Positions 1-7,761 are shown, counted from the first letter of the stretch. The stretch is DNA of 18,735 bases from SAR202 cluster bacterium Io17-Chloro-G7 (GCA_002817055.1 MUCU01000022.1:1-18735), one strand, 5' to 3'. The notes: generated from the letters alone by a model not told the origin. Program-made: numbers and translations.

Positions 1-55
1 AGAAGGCATCTAATTTCCTTGGCCTGCTCCAATTAGCTTGTGCACTCCTGTGGTA

Positions 56-81
56 CCGCCGACAGTGGCGGCTGCTGTTTT
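56..81 (+). terminator. Weak terminator-like hairpin
   Basis: A 5-bp perfect stem, CCGCC (56-60) with GGCGG (67-71), has a 6-nt loop. It is followed by a short pyrimidine-rich stretch ending in TTTT (78-81). The stem is short and the T-run lies several bases away. It could end a transcript entering from the left, but this is a weak call. Confidence 0.25.
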
Positions 82-102
82 GAGATAGTTTCTTAGCAGT
101 CG

Positions 103-141
103 GCTATCAGCTATCAGCTATCAGCTATCAGCTATCAGCTA
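103..141 (+). repeat. Heptamer tandem repeat (GCTATCA)5
   Basis: Five perfect head-to-tail copies of GCTATCA occupy 103-137, followed by a partial copy GCTA (138-141). The array ends about 50 bp before the ATG of the downstream hydrolase and is not translated. A two-copy relative, TCAGCTT TCAGCTT, lies at 7335-7348 in another intergenic region, so this looks like a dispersed heptamer repeat family, prone to slippage. There are no spacers, so it is not a CRISPR array. Confidence 0.9.
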
Positions 142-191
142 CCGGATTCTGACGCACATGGTTGTCTCTTATCAACCGTCCTTTAGGACTA

Positions 192-1043
192 ATGGATAGC
201 GTTAGTTACAACATTTACAACACACCCGTCACCAAAGGTGTGGCCATTGCTTGGGTCAACAGCTATTCCGCCGTGGTGGTCAAAACCGCCAGCGCTACGT
301 TGCTGTTCGACCCGGTGGGTATGGAGGTGCCAGCCGGTACGGCGTTGGACCTGATAGCAATTACCCACGGTCACTTGGACCACTGGGAACCCAAGCTGGT
401 CAGCAAGATTCAGAGCCGCACCGGTTCGACGGTGGTGGCTCCTCCTTTCTTAGCCGACAAGCTGGTAAAACAGCGGGGGAACGAAATCCCCCCAACCGCC
501 CTTTTGGAAAGGGGGAACACCAGCTCAGATATCACCTGCGGCCGCAGTCGCCGCAAAGGCGAAGACCGGGTAGGTAAGGGAGATAAGGAAGGAAAGGAAG
601 ATATTGTGTCCCTTATGCCGGGGGATGAGATCAAGGTAGGCGCCACCACCGTCACTGCCCTACGTTGCGACCACGCGGCAGTAGAGCCGCTGGCTTTTCA
701 GGTGAGTACCCCAGACGGCTTAACGGTGTACCTGCCGGGGGACACCACGCCTTTCCACGAAATGGGTGATCTCCCATTGTCTAGGGCAGGGTCCGGGGCA
801 GGAAAGTCCGGGACCGGCAAAGGGACTGAGCGGAGGGTAGACGTACTCTGCTGGATGGGGACCGCCCTGACTGACGGTGCGAAAATATCCCATCTGGTGC
901 AACCTAAAATAGTATTGAGTTATGCCATCACCCCACCGGCAGCGGGGAAGCGGGCCTACGATATACTGACTGGGCTTACTTCGGATATTCCATTTCAGCC
1001 CCTAGACCGGCACCAGGTTTTTCTCTGGCCGGTTGGTGATTGA
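192..1043 (+). CDS. Metallo-beta-lactamase-fold hydrolase with repeat-like in-frame insertions
   Basis: A 283-residue protein of the metallo-beta-lactamase (UlaG-like) superfamily, probably a cytosolic metal-dependent hydrolase of unknown substrate. The HxHxDH metal motif (HGHLDH) is encoded at 366-383. A later His (in RCDHAAVE) and the Asp of YLPGDTTPF fit the remaining metal ligands. I chose the ATG at 192 because it has an AGGA a few bases upstream and begins near the usual N-terminal beta-strand; a TTG at 162 would add ten residues and the ATG at 158 soon hits a stop. Two stretches look unlike the fold: about 475-605, rich in Arg/Lys/Gly and starting with a C-run/G-run inverted repeat, and about 775-840, encoding Gly/Ser/Lys-rich sequence. 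These look like interspersed repeats inserted in frame. It may be functional or decaying. Substrate unknown. Confidence 0.75.
   Translation: MDSVSYNIYNTPVTKGVAIAWVNSYSAVVVKTASATLLFDPVGMEVPAGTALDLIAITHGHLDHWEPKLVSKIQSRTGSTVVAPPFLADKLVKQRGNEIPPTALLERGNTSSDITCGRSRRKGEDRVGKGDKEGKEDIVSLMPGDEIKVGATTVTALRCDHAAVEPLAFQVSTPDGLTVYLPGDTTPFHEMGDLPLSRAGSGAGKSGTGKGTERRVDVLCWMGTALTDGAKISHLVQPKIVLSYAITPPAAGKRAYDILTGLTSDIPFQPLDRHQVFLWPVGD
483..516 (+). repeat. C-run/G-run inverted repeat inside the hydrolase gene
   Basis: The sequence runs from AAATCCCCCC through CCCTTTTGG to AAAGGGGGAA, forming an imperfect inverted repeat. It resembles the short C-rich/G-rich palindromic elements often scattered between genes in cyanobacteria and Chloroflexi. 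Here it lies inside a reading frame and is translated. Assignment to a repeat family is by appearance only. Confidence 0.45.
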
Positions 1044-1126
1044 AAATCAAGCCGACAGCCGATATTCCAATCCATTGGCGCTGCGTTTAGGCACTGATTT
1101 AGAAACCGTTACCCGACAATAACCCA

Positions 1127-1155
1127 TTGACGATATTCGCCATCCTAGGTAGACT
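1127..1155 (+). promoter_or_regulatory. Possible sigma70-type promoter upstream of the PHP gene
   Basis: TTGACG (1127-1132) and TAGACT (1150-1155) are separated by exactly 17 bp, which fits a -35/-10 pair. The start codon at 1284 lies about 120 bp downstream, giving a long leader. The rest of 1044-1283 shows no gene or clear RNA structure. Confidence 0.35.
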
Positions 1156-1283
1156 AACCTACACGTGGACCGCCAGTCAGCAGGCACCGACTCCACTGCT
1201 TGTCAATCCCCTTCAGTCTCGCTAAGCGCTGGCGGCCTACCTTCTAGCCCATTATTTTTGACGGGTAAGCTGAACAATAATTA

Positions 1284-1979
1284 ATGGCCAAACTATTCGA
1301 CCTTCACATCCACACTACCAAAGGCAGCAGCGACAGCAGCCTTAACCCCGAAGAGCTAATCCTGGAAGCAGAACGGTTGAACCTCAGAGGACTCTGCCTC
1401 ACCGAACACAGCGGACCTTGGGAGAAGCACGAGTTTGAAAAATTTGCCAGCCGCCACAGCGTAGTGTTGGTTCGGGCTATGGAAGTGGAAACGGACATGG
1501 GTCACATGCTGGCCTTTGGAATCGACCGCTATCAATCCGGGTTCCACAAAGCTGCGGAGTTGCGACGAGCTGCCGATGCAGTGGGAGGGTTTGTAGTGAC
1601 CGCCCATCCCTTCCGGTCGGTTTTACACGAGAAAAGGAGGGCTAGGGCGTTGCTGTATCAAGCGGTCCCCGACCCACTTCCGGAAAAGCCGGAAGACGCT
1701 TTGGGACATCCGGTGTTCAAACTGGCTCATGCTGTTGAAGTAGCAAACGGCGGCACGGCCGATGACGAAAACGAATTTGCCATGCACGTCGCCAGCAAAT
1801 TGAATTTGCCGGTCACCGGTGGCAGCGACGCCCATTCCGCCCATGGATTGGGTAAGTTCGTTACGGCTTTCCCCGACGAGATCAACAACGAAACCGAGTT
1901 TCTAGCTGGCCTTCATGCTGGCAAGTTCTACCCAGCCGTGGGCCTGCGGACCGGCCAACTCCGTCCTTACACTGTCTAA
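1284..1979 (+). CDS. PHP-domain metal-dependent phosphoesterase
   Basis: A 231-residue stand-alone PHP (polymerase and histidinol phosphatase) domain, predicted to hydrolyse phosphoester bonds using a cluster of divalent metals. The metal-ligand pattern is visible along the whole length: HxH at residues 8-10, EH at 41-42, Glu67 in AMEVET, His108 in TAHPFR, Glu152 in VEVANG and the final GSDAH at 180-184. The size matches single-domain PHP proteins related to TrpH/YciV (nucleoside 3',5'-bisphosphate phosphatase), but the substrate cannot be told from sequence. The ATG at 1284 directly precedes the conserved first beta-strand; its ribosome-binding site is weak. It stands alone, more than 140 bp from dinG, so no operon link is obvious. 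Confidence 0.85.
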   Translation: MAKLFDLHIHTTKGSSDSSLNPEELILEAERLNLRGLCLTEHSGPWEKHEFEKFASRHSVVLVRAMEVETDMGHMLAFGIDRYQSGFHKAAELRRAADAVGGFVVTAHPFRSVLHEKRRARALLYQAVPDPLPEKPEDALGHPVFKLAHAVEVANGGTADDENEFAMHVASKLNLPVTGGSDAHSAHGLGKFVTAFPDEINNETEFLAGLHAGKFYPAVGLRTGQLRPYTV

Positions 1980-2125
1980 CACGGCTGGATGATTCGTTTA
2001 GCATCAGACTAGGGTGCATATTTCTGCCCAAGCGTGGCAGGCAAGTGGGCCGGTTTCAGCGCATAGAGGTCGAGATCGCTCCCGGGTATTTTTAGGGGTG
2101 GATTACTGGCGGTGGATGGTTAGCT

Positions 2126-4963
2126 ATGTCTCTACACTTCCCTACGGCTTCTCCCTTCGAATTGGTCCACGTGGCCTTGGACCTGGAAACAACAGGGCTG
2201 GACCAAAGCCGCGATACCATCATTGAGGTAGGCGCGGTAAAATTTGAGGGCGACCGGGTTCTCGACACCTTCCAGACCTTCATAAACCCCGGCCGGTCTA
2301 TCCCGGCATTTGTACAGCGCCTCACCGGTATTTCCGAAAACCAGGTCAAGCGAGCGCCCTTCTTCAGCAGTATCGTCTCCGAGCTGGCCGACTGGATCGA
2401 AGACCATCCGGTTATAGGGCACAACGTTTCCTTCGACTTGGCCTTTCTTTCTTCCCATGGCCTGCCTTTGAAAAATCCCGCCTACGACACTTGGGACCTG
2501 GCCTCGGTTCTTCTGCCCAGTTCGCCTCAGTACTCCTTGGGATTTCTATCCGACCATTTTGCTGTATCCCACGTGGACCGGCACCGAGCATTGGGAGATG
2601 CCAAAGCGACCTTCCTGGTTTTCAACGAATTGCTAAAAAAGGCCCAGGAGTTGGATAGCGGTTTGCTGGAAGCGATGATCAAACTGTCAGACCGAAGCAA
2701 CTGGGCCATCGGGCCGCTTCTTGCGGGGCTCCAAGCAGCCAAAGGCCCAAGCCAGGTTTCCGCCTTTGGCTTGACCGGCCTGGATATGGAAAACCTTTCG
2801 GCCAGATTGGCCCGTCCCGACAAGCGCCGGGCAGACAACAACCTCAGTTCACTTGACGAAGAAAAGGTAGCATCGCTTCTGAGGATGAAGGGGCCATTCG
2901 CCAAAACATTCTCCGGGTTCGAGCACCGCCCGGAACAGGAGCTAATGCTGGCCGGAGTTACCCACGCAATCCACGGTAGCAAACACCTGGTTGTGGAAGG
3001 TGGAACTGGCGTGGGCAAGACCATGGCTTACCTGCTGCCAGCCGTACTGTTTGCATTGTCCAAAGGCCAGCGAGTCGTTATCTCCACCAAGACCATCAAC
3101 CTGCAGGAGCAGTTGCTGACCAAGGACATTCCTGCGGTGGTCTCGGTGTTGGAAGAAACCGGCCTAGTGGAAAAGGGTCAAATCAAGGCGACCCTACTGA
3201 AGGGTCGCGCCAATTACATGTGCCTGCATCGCTGGAATTACCTGGCCCGAAGCGAACACCCCACCGTAGACGATGCCCGGTTGCTGAGCAAGACCGCGGT
3301 GTGGATGCAGGACAGTCTTACTGGCGATCGGGGCGAGATAAACCTTGCCGGGCGTGACGCTTTTACTTGGAACAAGGTTTCCGCCGGAGAGAAAGGTTGG
3401 TGCCCAGGCCTCCGGGACGGTGGGCCGTGCTTCTTGCGCAATGCCCGGGAGCGCGCCGAACAGGCCCACATAATAGTCGTTAACCACGCTTTGCTCATGT
3501 CGGACCTAGTGCGTGGGGGCAGCCTTATACCGGATTATCAGTACTTGGTGGTGGACGAAGCGCACAATCTGGAAGACGAAGCCACCAGGCAGTTGGGGTT
3601 CGACGTGGCGCCTGACAGATTGGAAGAAACAACCGAGCTTCAGAGCCGCCTGATCACCCAGTTGCGCATCGCTCTGGCCACGGAAACCTCGGCATCGGCG
3701 GTCCGTCAAGAGGCGGACAAAGCTATATCCGATGTCGAGACAACCACACCGTCCGTCCGGGAACTTTGGGCTCGCTTGTGGGCCGCAGCGGAACGGGTTT
3801 TGGAAGTAAGAACGCCAGATGGCTCGGAAGAGAGGGCGCAGATATTGTTAGATCATCCGGTTAGGGCTCAACAGGTGTGGTCTGACTTGGTTCTTGAATG
3901 GGAAAACCTAGAGGTCCGGTTGACGCAAGCGGGCCAGGTTATGTCGCGGTTGCACCGGTTCTTGGAATCCACCACCCTCGCCGGCGCAACCGACCAACCG
4001 TCTCTGGTGATGGAAGCGTCCAACATTATCGACAATCTGGAGACGTTGCGGACCCAACTCGATTCTGTTGTGGGCTCGCCCAGCGACGATGCTATCCTGT
4101 GGCTGGCCAGGGACCAAGCCAAAGGAGACGCATCCCTCCACTCGGCTCCCTTGGATGTGGGAGCCACGCTTAAGGAAGAACTGTTCAACCGGAAAGAGTG
4201 CGTGGTTATGACCAGCGCGACCTTGAGCACCGAAGGAACCTTCGACTACTTTAGGCGTAGAAGCGGCGTGCCGGAGGAGAGCCAGGAATTGTTGGTGGGC
4301 TCGCCGTTCAACTACCAAAGGGCAGCGGTTTTACTTATTCCTGCTGACATGCCAGCCCCCAATGCCGATGGTTATATGGATGCTTTGTCCCGGGTCTTGG
4401 TGGACTTGGGCAAGTCTTTGGGCGGACGGACGATGGCTTTGTTTACCTCCTACTCCGCTCTCCGGGGCGTCGCCAGCAGGGTACGAGCGCCGTTGCTGGG
4501 AGAGGGCATCCAAGTATTGGCCCAGAGCATTGACGGTGGGCCCCAGCAACTCATCAGCCGATTTAAGGAAAACCCTAAAAGCCTGCTGTTGGGCACCGCC
4601 AGCTTCTGGGAGGGTGTGGATATGTCCAGTGGCGCATTAAAAGCACTGGTTTTGACCCGGCTGCCTTTCCAGGTGCCCACCGACCCTGTGGTTAAAGCCA
4701 GGTCGGACCAATACGACGATCCATTCAAGGAATTCTCCATCCCACAAGCGGTTTTGCGTTTTCGCCAAGGCATTGGGCGGTTGATTCGGAACAAGGGCGA
4801 TAAAGGCGCAATAGTGATCTTGGACCGGCGTATAACCGGGCGCAACTACGGAGACTCTTTCTTAAAATCGATTCCCCCGTGTACCCTGAAACCAAGCAAT
4901 TTATCAAATGTGGGCGCGTTGGCTGCCCAATGGGTGGGTGATGATGATGGAGTTAGCCACTGA
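2126..4963 (+). CDS. dinG: DinG/YoaA-type ATP-dependent helicase with N-terminal DEDDh exonuclease
   Basis: A 945-residue fusion of a DnaQ-like 3'-5' exonuclease and an XPD/DinG-type SF2 helicase. Exonuclease residues are Asp19 and Glu21 (LDLET), Asp104 (SFD), and His153 with Asp158 (HRALGD). The helicase shows Walker A GGTGVGKT at 292-299, DEAH at 477-480, a SAT motif near residue 694, the FWEGVD motif near 825 and QGIGRLIR near 885. This two-part layout is that of Bacillus/Staphylococcus DinG, a nucleic-acid-processing enzyme of DNA repair. The region that holds a 4Fe-4S cluster in E. coli DinG contains only three evident cysteines (366, 426, 435), so cluster binding is uncertain. The stop codon lies inside the next gene's reading frame, which suggests co-translation with the glycosylase. 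Confidence 0.93.
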   Translation: MSLHFPTASPFELVHVALDLETTGLDQSRDTIIEVGAVKFEGDRVLDTFQTFINPGRSIPAFVQRLTGISENQVKRAPFFSSIVSELADWIEDHPVIGHNVSFDLAFLSSHGLPLKNPAYDTWDLASVLLPSSPQYSLGFLSDHFAVSHVDRHRALGDAKATFLVFNELLKKAQELDSGLLEAMIKLSDRSNWAIGPLLAGLQAAKGPSQVSAFGLTGLDMENLSARLARPDKRRADNNLSSLDEEKVASLLRMKGPFAKTFSGFEHRPEQELMLAGVTHAIHGSKHLVVEGGTGVGKTMAYLLPAVLFALSKGQRVVISTKTINLQEQLLTKDIPAVVSVLEETGLVEKGQIKATLLKGRANYMCLHRWNYLARSEHPTVDDARLLSKTAVWMQDSLTGDRGEINLAGRDAFTWNKVSAGEKGWCPGLRDGGPCFLRNARERAEQAHIIVVNHALLMSDLVRGGSLIPDYQYLVVDEAHNLEDEATRQLGFDVAPDRLEETTELQSRLITQLRIALATETSASAVRQEADKAISDVETTTPSVRELWARLWAAAERVLEVRTPDGSEERAQILLDHPVRAQQVWSDLVLEWENLEVRLTQAGQVMSRLHRFLESTTLAGATDQPSLVMEASNIIDNLETLRTQLDSVVGSPSDDAILWLARDQAKGDASLHSAPLDVGATLKEELFNRKECVVMTSATLSTEGTFDYFRRRSGVPEESQELLVGSPFNYQRAAVLLIPADMPAPNADGYMDALSRVLVDLGKSLGGRTMALFTSYSALRGVASRVRAPLLGEGIQVLAQSIDGGPQQLISRFKENPKSLLLGTASFWEGVDMSSGALKALVLTRLPFQVPTDPVVKARSDQYDDPFKEFSIPQAVLRFRQGIGRLIRNKGDKGAIVILDRRITGRNYGDSFLKSIPPCTLKPSNLSNVGALAAQWVGDDDGVSH

Positions 4964-5858
4964 CCAACCGTTAGACTTGGCCGCCAGCTTGGAAAGCGGG
5001 CAATCCCATCGTTGGGAGCGCGATGGGGACTGGTTCTCCGGCGTGCTGGAGGGTGCGTTCATTAAAATGCGCCAGGACGCCGATGGGCGGGTCGAGTACC
5101 TTTGCGACTCCCACCCTCAGTCTTGGGTAGAGCCCCTTCTCCGGAGATATTTCCGCTTGGATGATGACCTTCCAGCGATTTACTCCGAGATCAAAGCAGA
5201 CCCCAGGGTTGCCGAGATGGTGGACCGCTATCCCGGCTTGCGGATTCTACGAATCGAGCCCTGGGAGTGCGTGATTTCTTTTATATGCTCCGCGAATTCC
5301 AACATTCCCCGCATTCACCAAAACATGGAAGCTCTGGCCACGAACTTCGGCGACCGGGTTTTTATTTATAGTGGCCACGACAACAATGGCCAGAACCTCA
5401 CCCAATCCCGTCACGCGTTTCCCACGCCAGCCCAACTGGGCGAGGCCGGTGAGGCAGAATTGCGCAGGCTCGGATTGGGCTTTCGAGCACCCTACGTTGA
5501 TAAGACCACCAGAATGGTCTTGGATGGCCGCTTGGACTTGGACCATCTGGTGAATTTGCCCTATCTGGAAGCCAAGAGCAGCCTGATGGAATGCCCTGGC
5601 ATCGGCCCCAAGGTTGCCGATTGTATCGCCGTATTTTCGCTGGACAAGCTGGAAGCATTCCCCATAGACGTGTGGATACGCCGGGCTCTGGGCGAGTGGT
5701 ACTTTGCCGGGGAAAAACCGCCCCCTGACCGGGTAATGCTGGAGTGGGCCCAAAACCATTTTGGCCGCTACGGCGGGTACGCCCAGCAGTACCTCTTCCA
5801 CGGTATGAGGCTAAGAAAGAAGGTCAAAGACGTAGAACCCGAGCCAATAACCGGTTAA
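4941..5858 (+). CDS. ogg: OGG1-type 8-oxoguanine DNA glycosylase/AP lyase
   Basis: A base-excision-repair enzyme of about 305 residues that removes 8-oxoguanine and cleaves the abasic site. It follows the eukaryotic-type OGG1 layout: an N-terminal domain with the SGQSHRW motif, then FICSANSNI, then a helix-hairpin-helix (PGIGPKVADC) and the GPD-type loop FPIDVW. Counting from the ATG at 4941, the catalytic Lys is residue 224 (in GPKVAD) and the Asp is 243; both are present. Three ATG codons in a row (4941, 4944, 4947) follow a G-rich Shine-Dalgarno-like GGGTGGGTG, so the exact start is ambiguous by two residues; an ATG at 4908 has poorer support. The start overlaps the end of dinG by about 20 bp, implying translational coupling of two DNA-repair genes. 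The gene after it is on the opposite strand. Confidence 0.92.
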   Translation: MMMELATDQPLDLAASLESGQSHRWERDGDWFSGVLEGAFIKMRQDADGRVEYLCDSHPQSWVEPLLRRYFRLDDDLPAIYSEIKADPRVAEMVDRYPGLRILRIEPWECVISFICSANSNIPRIHQNMEALATNFGDRVFIYSGHDNNGQNLTQSRHAFPTPAQLGEAGEAELRRLGLGFRAPYVDKTTRMVLDGRLDLDHLVNLPYLEAKSSLMECPGIGPKVADCIAVFSLDKLEAFPIDVWIRRALGEWYFAGEKPPPDRVMLEWAQNHFGRYGGYAQQYLFHGMRLRKKVKDVEPEPITG

Positions 5859-6272
5859 CGAAGCGAGAGGGTTAGAGGCCTGGCGTCAAAAGGGTTATTT
5901 TGAGACCCGGGGTGTAGAAACTTGGGGCATCATTACTTAGTGCCACGGCTCTTTTTTTCAGACGGAGTCTCCAAGCTAATACCGTATGACACCGACAACT
6001 ATTAGGCAGTTAGTTTCCCGCCAACAGGCCGTTGCCCGATCTTCGACTAGCGGCCCCAGTAAGTCTGCCGGGACTAATCACCGGCAACAATTGAGCCTCT
6101 CCGTCAGCCATGGCACTGACCAAATAGAGGACATTGGCCGAGTGCTAAAGCGTAGACCGCCGTAACCAACTTTCCATCGGTGCATTCGGGCAACTCATGA
6201 GTTCTGGCGGGCTGGGAGCGCCGTGGCCTTCAGGCTAGTCACGGCAACAGCAGAAATTGGTTGCTATTTCCC
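5859..6272. other. Gene-free convergent region, about 400 bp
   Basis: No convincing coding region was found on either strand between the converging glycosylase and dehydrogenase genes. It holds a 4-bp hairpin followed by T7 (5926-5958), at best a weak terminator for the + strand. Two further elements are GTTGCC (6031-6036) facing GGCAAC (6083-6088) around an inner hairpin GCCGG/CCGGC (6067-6085), and a perfect 12-bp palindrome AACTCATGAGTT (6192-6203). Short open stretches on the - strand cannot be tied to any family. Confidence 0.5.
6192..6203. repeat. Perfect 12-bp palindrome
   Basis: AACTCATGAGTT is fully self-complementary. It lies in a gene-free stretch downstream of two converging genes, so an operator role is not obvious. 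Chance occurrence is possible at this length. Confidence 0.4.
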
Positions 6273-7313
6273 CTACGGGGGCTCCAAGAGCAGCTTTCCG
6301 AAGAAGTTTGTTTCTTGCATCGCTGTGTGGGCTGCGGCAGCGTCTCTCAGTGGCAAAACCCGGTCCACCACCGGTCGGATTACGCCCCGGTTGAGCACGG
6401 TGACGATCTCCCGCATGTCTTCTTTAGTGCCCATGAAAGTGCCGTAGATTTCCTTCTGCTGGCTGAAGAGCAGTCCCAGGTGCAACTCGGCTCTCAGGCC
6501 GGTAGTCGCGCCGCAGATTCCGTAGCGGCCTCCTGGCCGGAGGGCGTTAAAGGCTTTGGAGAAAAAATCCGCCCCCACATGGTCTACGACCGCATCGGCG
6601 CCGAGTCCCCCGGTCAACTCCTTGGTGCGTTCGGTAATATCTTCTTCGTTGTAGTTAATGACCTCGTCTGCGCCTAAAGAAAGGGCCTTGGCCGCTTTCT
6701 CTGGAGTACTGGTGGTGGCTATGACGCTGGCGCCGATGACGTTTTTGGCCACTTGAATCGCAGCGGTGCCCACGCCAGCCGAGGCGGAAAGCACCAAGAC
6801 GGTCTCCCAAGCCTTGACCTGCATTCGACGCACCAGCATGTTCCAAACTGGCAGGAACGTGGTGGGCATAGCAGCCGCGTCCTCATAGGACACCTGGTCG
6901 TCGATTACGTGGGCGTTGGCTGCGGGGACCGCGACCAGTTCGGCGTAGCTACCGTCAATGGCGCTGCCCATAAATCGCTGCCTGGGACAAAGATCGTCCC
7001 GTCCCGATAGGCATGCCGGGCACTGTTGGCAGGTTAGGCGCGGGTTGACCACCACCCGGTCGCCAACTTTCAAGGTCGTTACCTGACCCCCAATCTCCAG
7101 CACCTCTCCGGCGCAATCGCCGCCTAATATTAGCGGGGGAGGGAAATCTCGTTTCAGCCCTCTTCCACCTTCACGGGTGTAAAGGTCGAGGCGGTTCAAG
7201 GCTGCGGCCCCCACGCGCACTTTTACATCCCGTTCCTGAATAGAAGGGTCGGGGCGCTCTCCGTAGATTAAAACCTCTGGGCCGCCGTGAGATTCGATGT
7301 AGATTGCTTGCAT
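6273..7313 (-). CDS. Zinc-binding MDR-family dehydrogenase/quinone oxidoreductase-like protein
   Basis: A 346-residue medium-chain dehydrogenase/reductase, predicted to be a soluble NAD(P)H-dependent oxidoreductase. The GroES-like N-terminal domain carries the structural-zinc loop with four cysteines at 95, 98, 101 and 109. The Rossmann nucleotide-binding motif is SASAGVGTAA near residues 176-185. Catalytic-zinc ligands are missing: the position of the usual Cys is Asn40 (in LNRLD) and the usual GHE is GGD (64-66). It is therefore closer to quinone-oxidoreductase-like members than to true alcohol dehydrogenases, while keeping the structural zinc. The ATG at 7313 follows an AAAGG in the leader; a TTG one codon upstream is less likely. 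Substrate unknown. It is the last gene of a - strand run, 164 bp after the small zinc protein. Confidence 0.88.
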   Translation of the reverse strand: MQAIYIESHGGPEVLIYGERPDPSIQERDVKVRVGAAALNRLDLYTREGGRGLKRDFPPPLILGGDCAGEVLEIGGQVTTLKVGDRVVVNPRLTCQQCPACLSGRDDLCPRQRFMGSAIDGSYAELVAVPAANAHVIDDQVSYEDAAAMPTTFLPVWNMLVRRMQVKAWETVLVLSASAGVGTAAIQVAKNVIGASVIATTSTPEKAAKALSLGADEVINYNEEDITERTKELTGGLGADAVVDHVGADFFSKAFNALRPGGRYGICGATTGLRAELHLGLLFSQQKEIYGTFMGTKEDMREIVTVLNRGVIRPVVDRVLPLRDAAAAHTAMQETNFFGKLLLEPP

Positions 7314-7334
7314 CAAATTAGCCTTTTGAAGCCG

Positions 7335-7348
7335 TCAGCTTTCAGCTT
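7335..7348 (+). repeat. Two-copy heptamer repeat (TCAGCTT)2
   Basis: Two perfect copies of TCAGCTT sit just upstream of the dehydrogenase gene. They resemble the five-copy GCTATCA array at 103-141 (shared TCAGCT core), suggesting one dispersed repeat family. Confidence 0.5.
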
Positions 7349-7415
7349 TTGGAATTTAGTGCCGCGACGGTTCAGCGATCTCTGTGTATTTCTGTGCTTC
7401 TTGACCGTATACCAA

Positions 7416-7436
7416 GTACGCTCGAGAGTACGCTCG
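7416..7436. repeat. 9-bp direct repeat GTACGCTCG upstream of the dehydrogenase
   Basis: Two perfect copies of GTACGCTCG (7416-7424 and 7428-7436) are separated by 3 bp, a 12-bp period close to one helical turn. They lie about 105 bp upstream of the - strand dehydrogenase start. This fits a regulator binding site, but no clear -35/-10 pair accompanies it. Confidence 0.35.
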
Positions 7437-7477
7437 GTTGAATTGCCCAATGTGTTGATTGCGTTCAGCTATGGATC

Positions 7478-7702
7478 TTACGGCCTGCGACCGTAGAAAC
7501 AGTCGTCGCAAAGAAACACGATGGCTAGGGCTTCTTCGTGGCTGCCAATGCGCCCACACTGCGGGACATCGCTATCCTGGCTCCAAGGCTGATGGAACTT
7601 GCCGCCGCACATCTGGCAGGATGTTTGGTGAACGCCATCCAACGCTTCGCCGCATATTACGCACGATTCTTGTTCAGTAGACTCTTGGATCTCTTCGGCC
7701 AT
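7478..7702 (-). CDS. Small Cys/His-rich putative zinc-binding protein
   Basis: A 74-residue protein with closely spaced metal-ligand candidates: CxxC at 14-17, CxxC at 29-32, His37, Cys49, His55 and CxxC at 65-68. This pattern suggests one or two structural zinc sites in a treble-clef or RING-like arrangement. I do not recognise the family. I prefer this frame over overlapping + strand frames because of the regular Cys pairs, the AGGAAGGA Shine-Dalgarno directly before the ATG, and its position 77 bp downstream of the nucleotidyltransferase on the same strand, which suggests co-transcription. An adaptor or nucleic-acid-binding role is possible but is only a guess from the zinc-site pattern. 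Confidence 0.75.
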   Translation of the reverse strand: MAEEIQESTEQESCVICGEALDGVHQTSCQMCGGKFHQPWSQDSDVPQCGRIGSHEEALAIVFLCDDCFYGRRP

Positions 7703-7761
7703 TCCTTCCTAGTCTCCTGTATTGGTTCCGCCAGCCCCTTTTCCAGCCCCTCTTCCGACCC

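Noticed and set aside
103..141. CRISPR array
   Set aside because: The 7-bp units are contiguous with no spacers, and no cas genes are present.
1044..1283. tRNA or small RNA gene in the gap before the PHP gene
   Set aside because: No cloverleaf, T-loop or anticodon arm could be found; only a possible promoter is supported.
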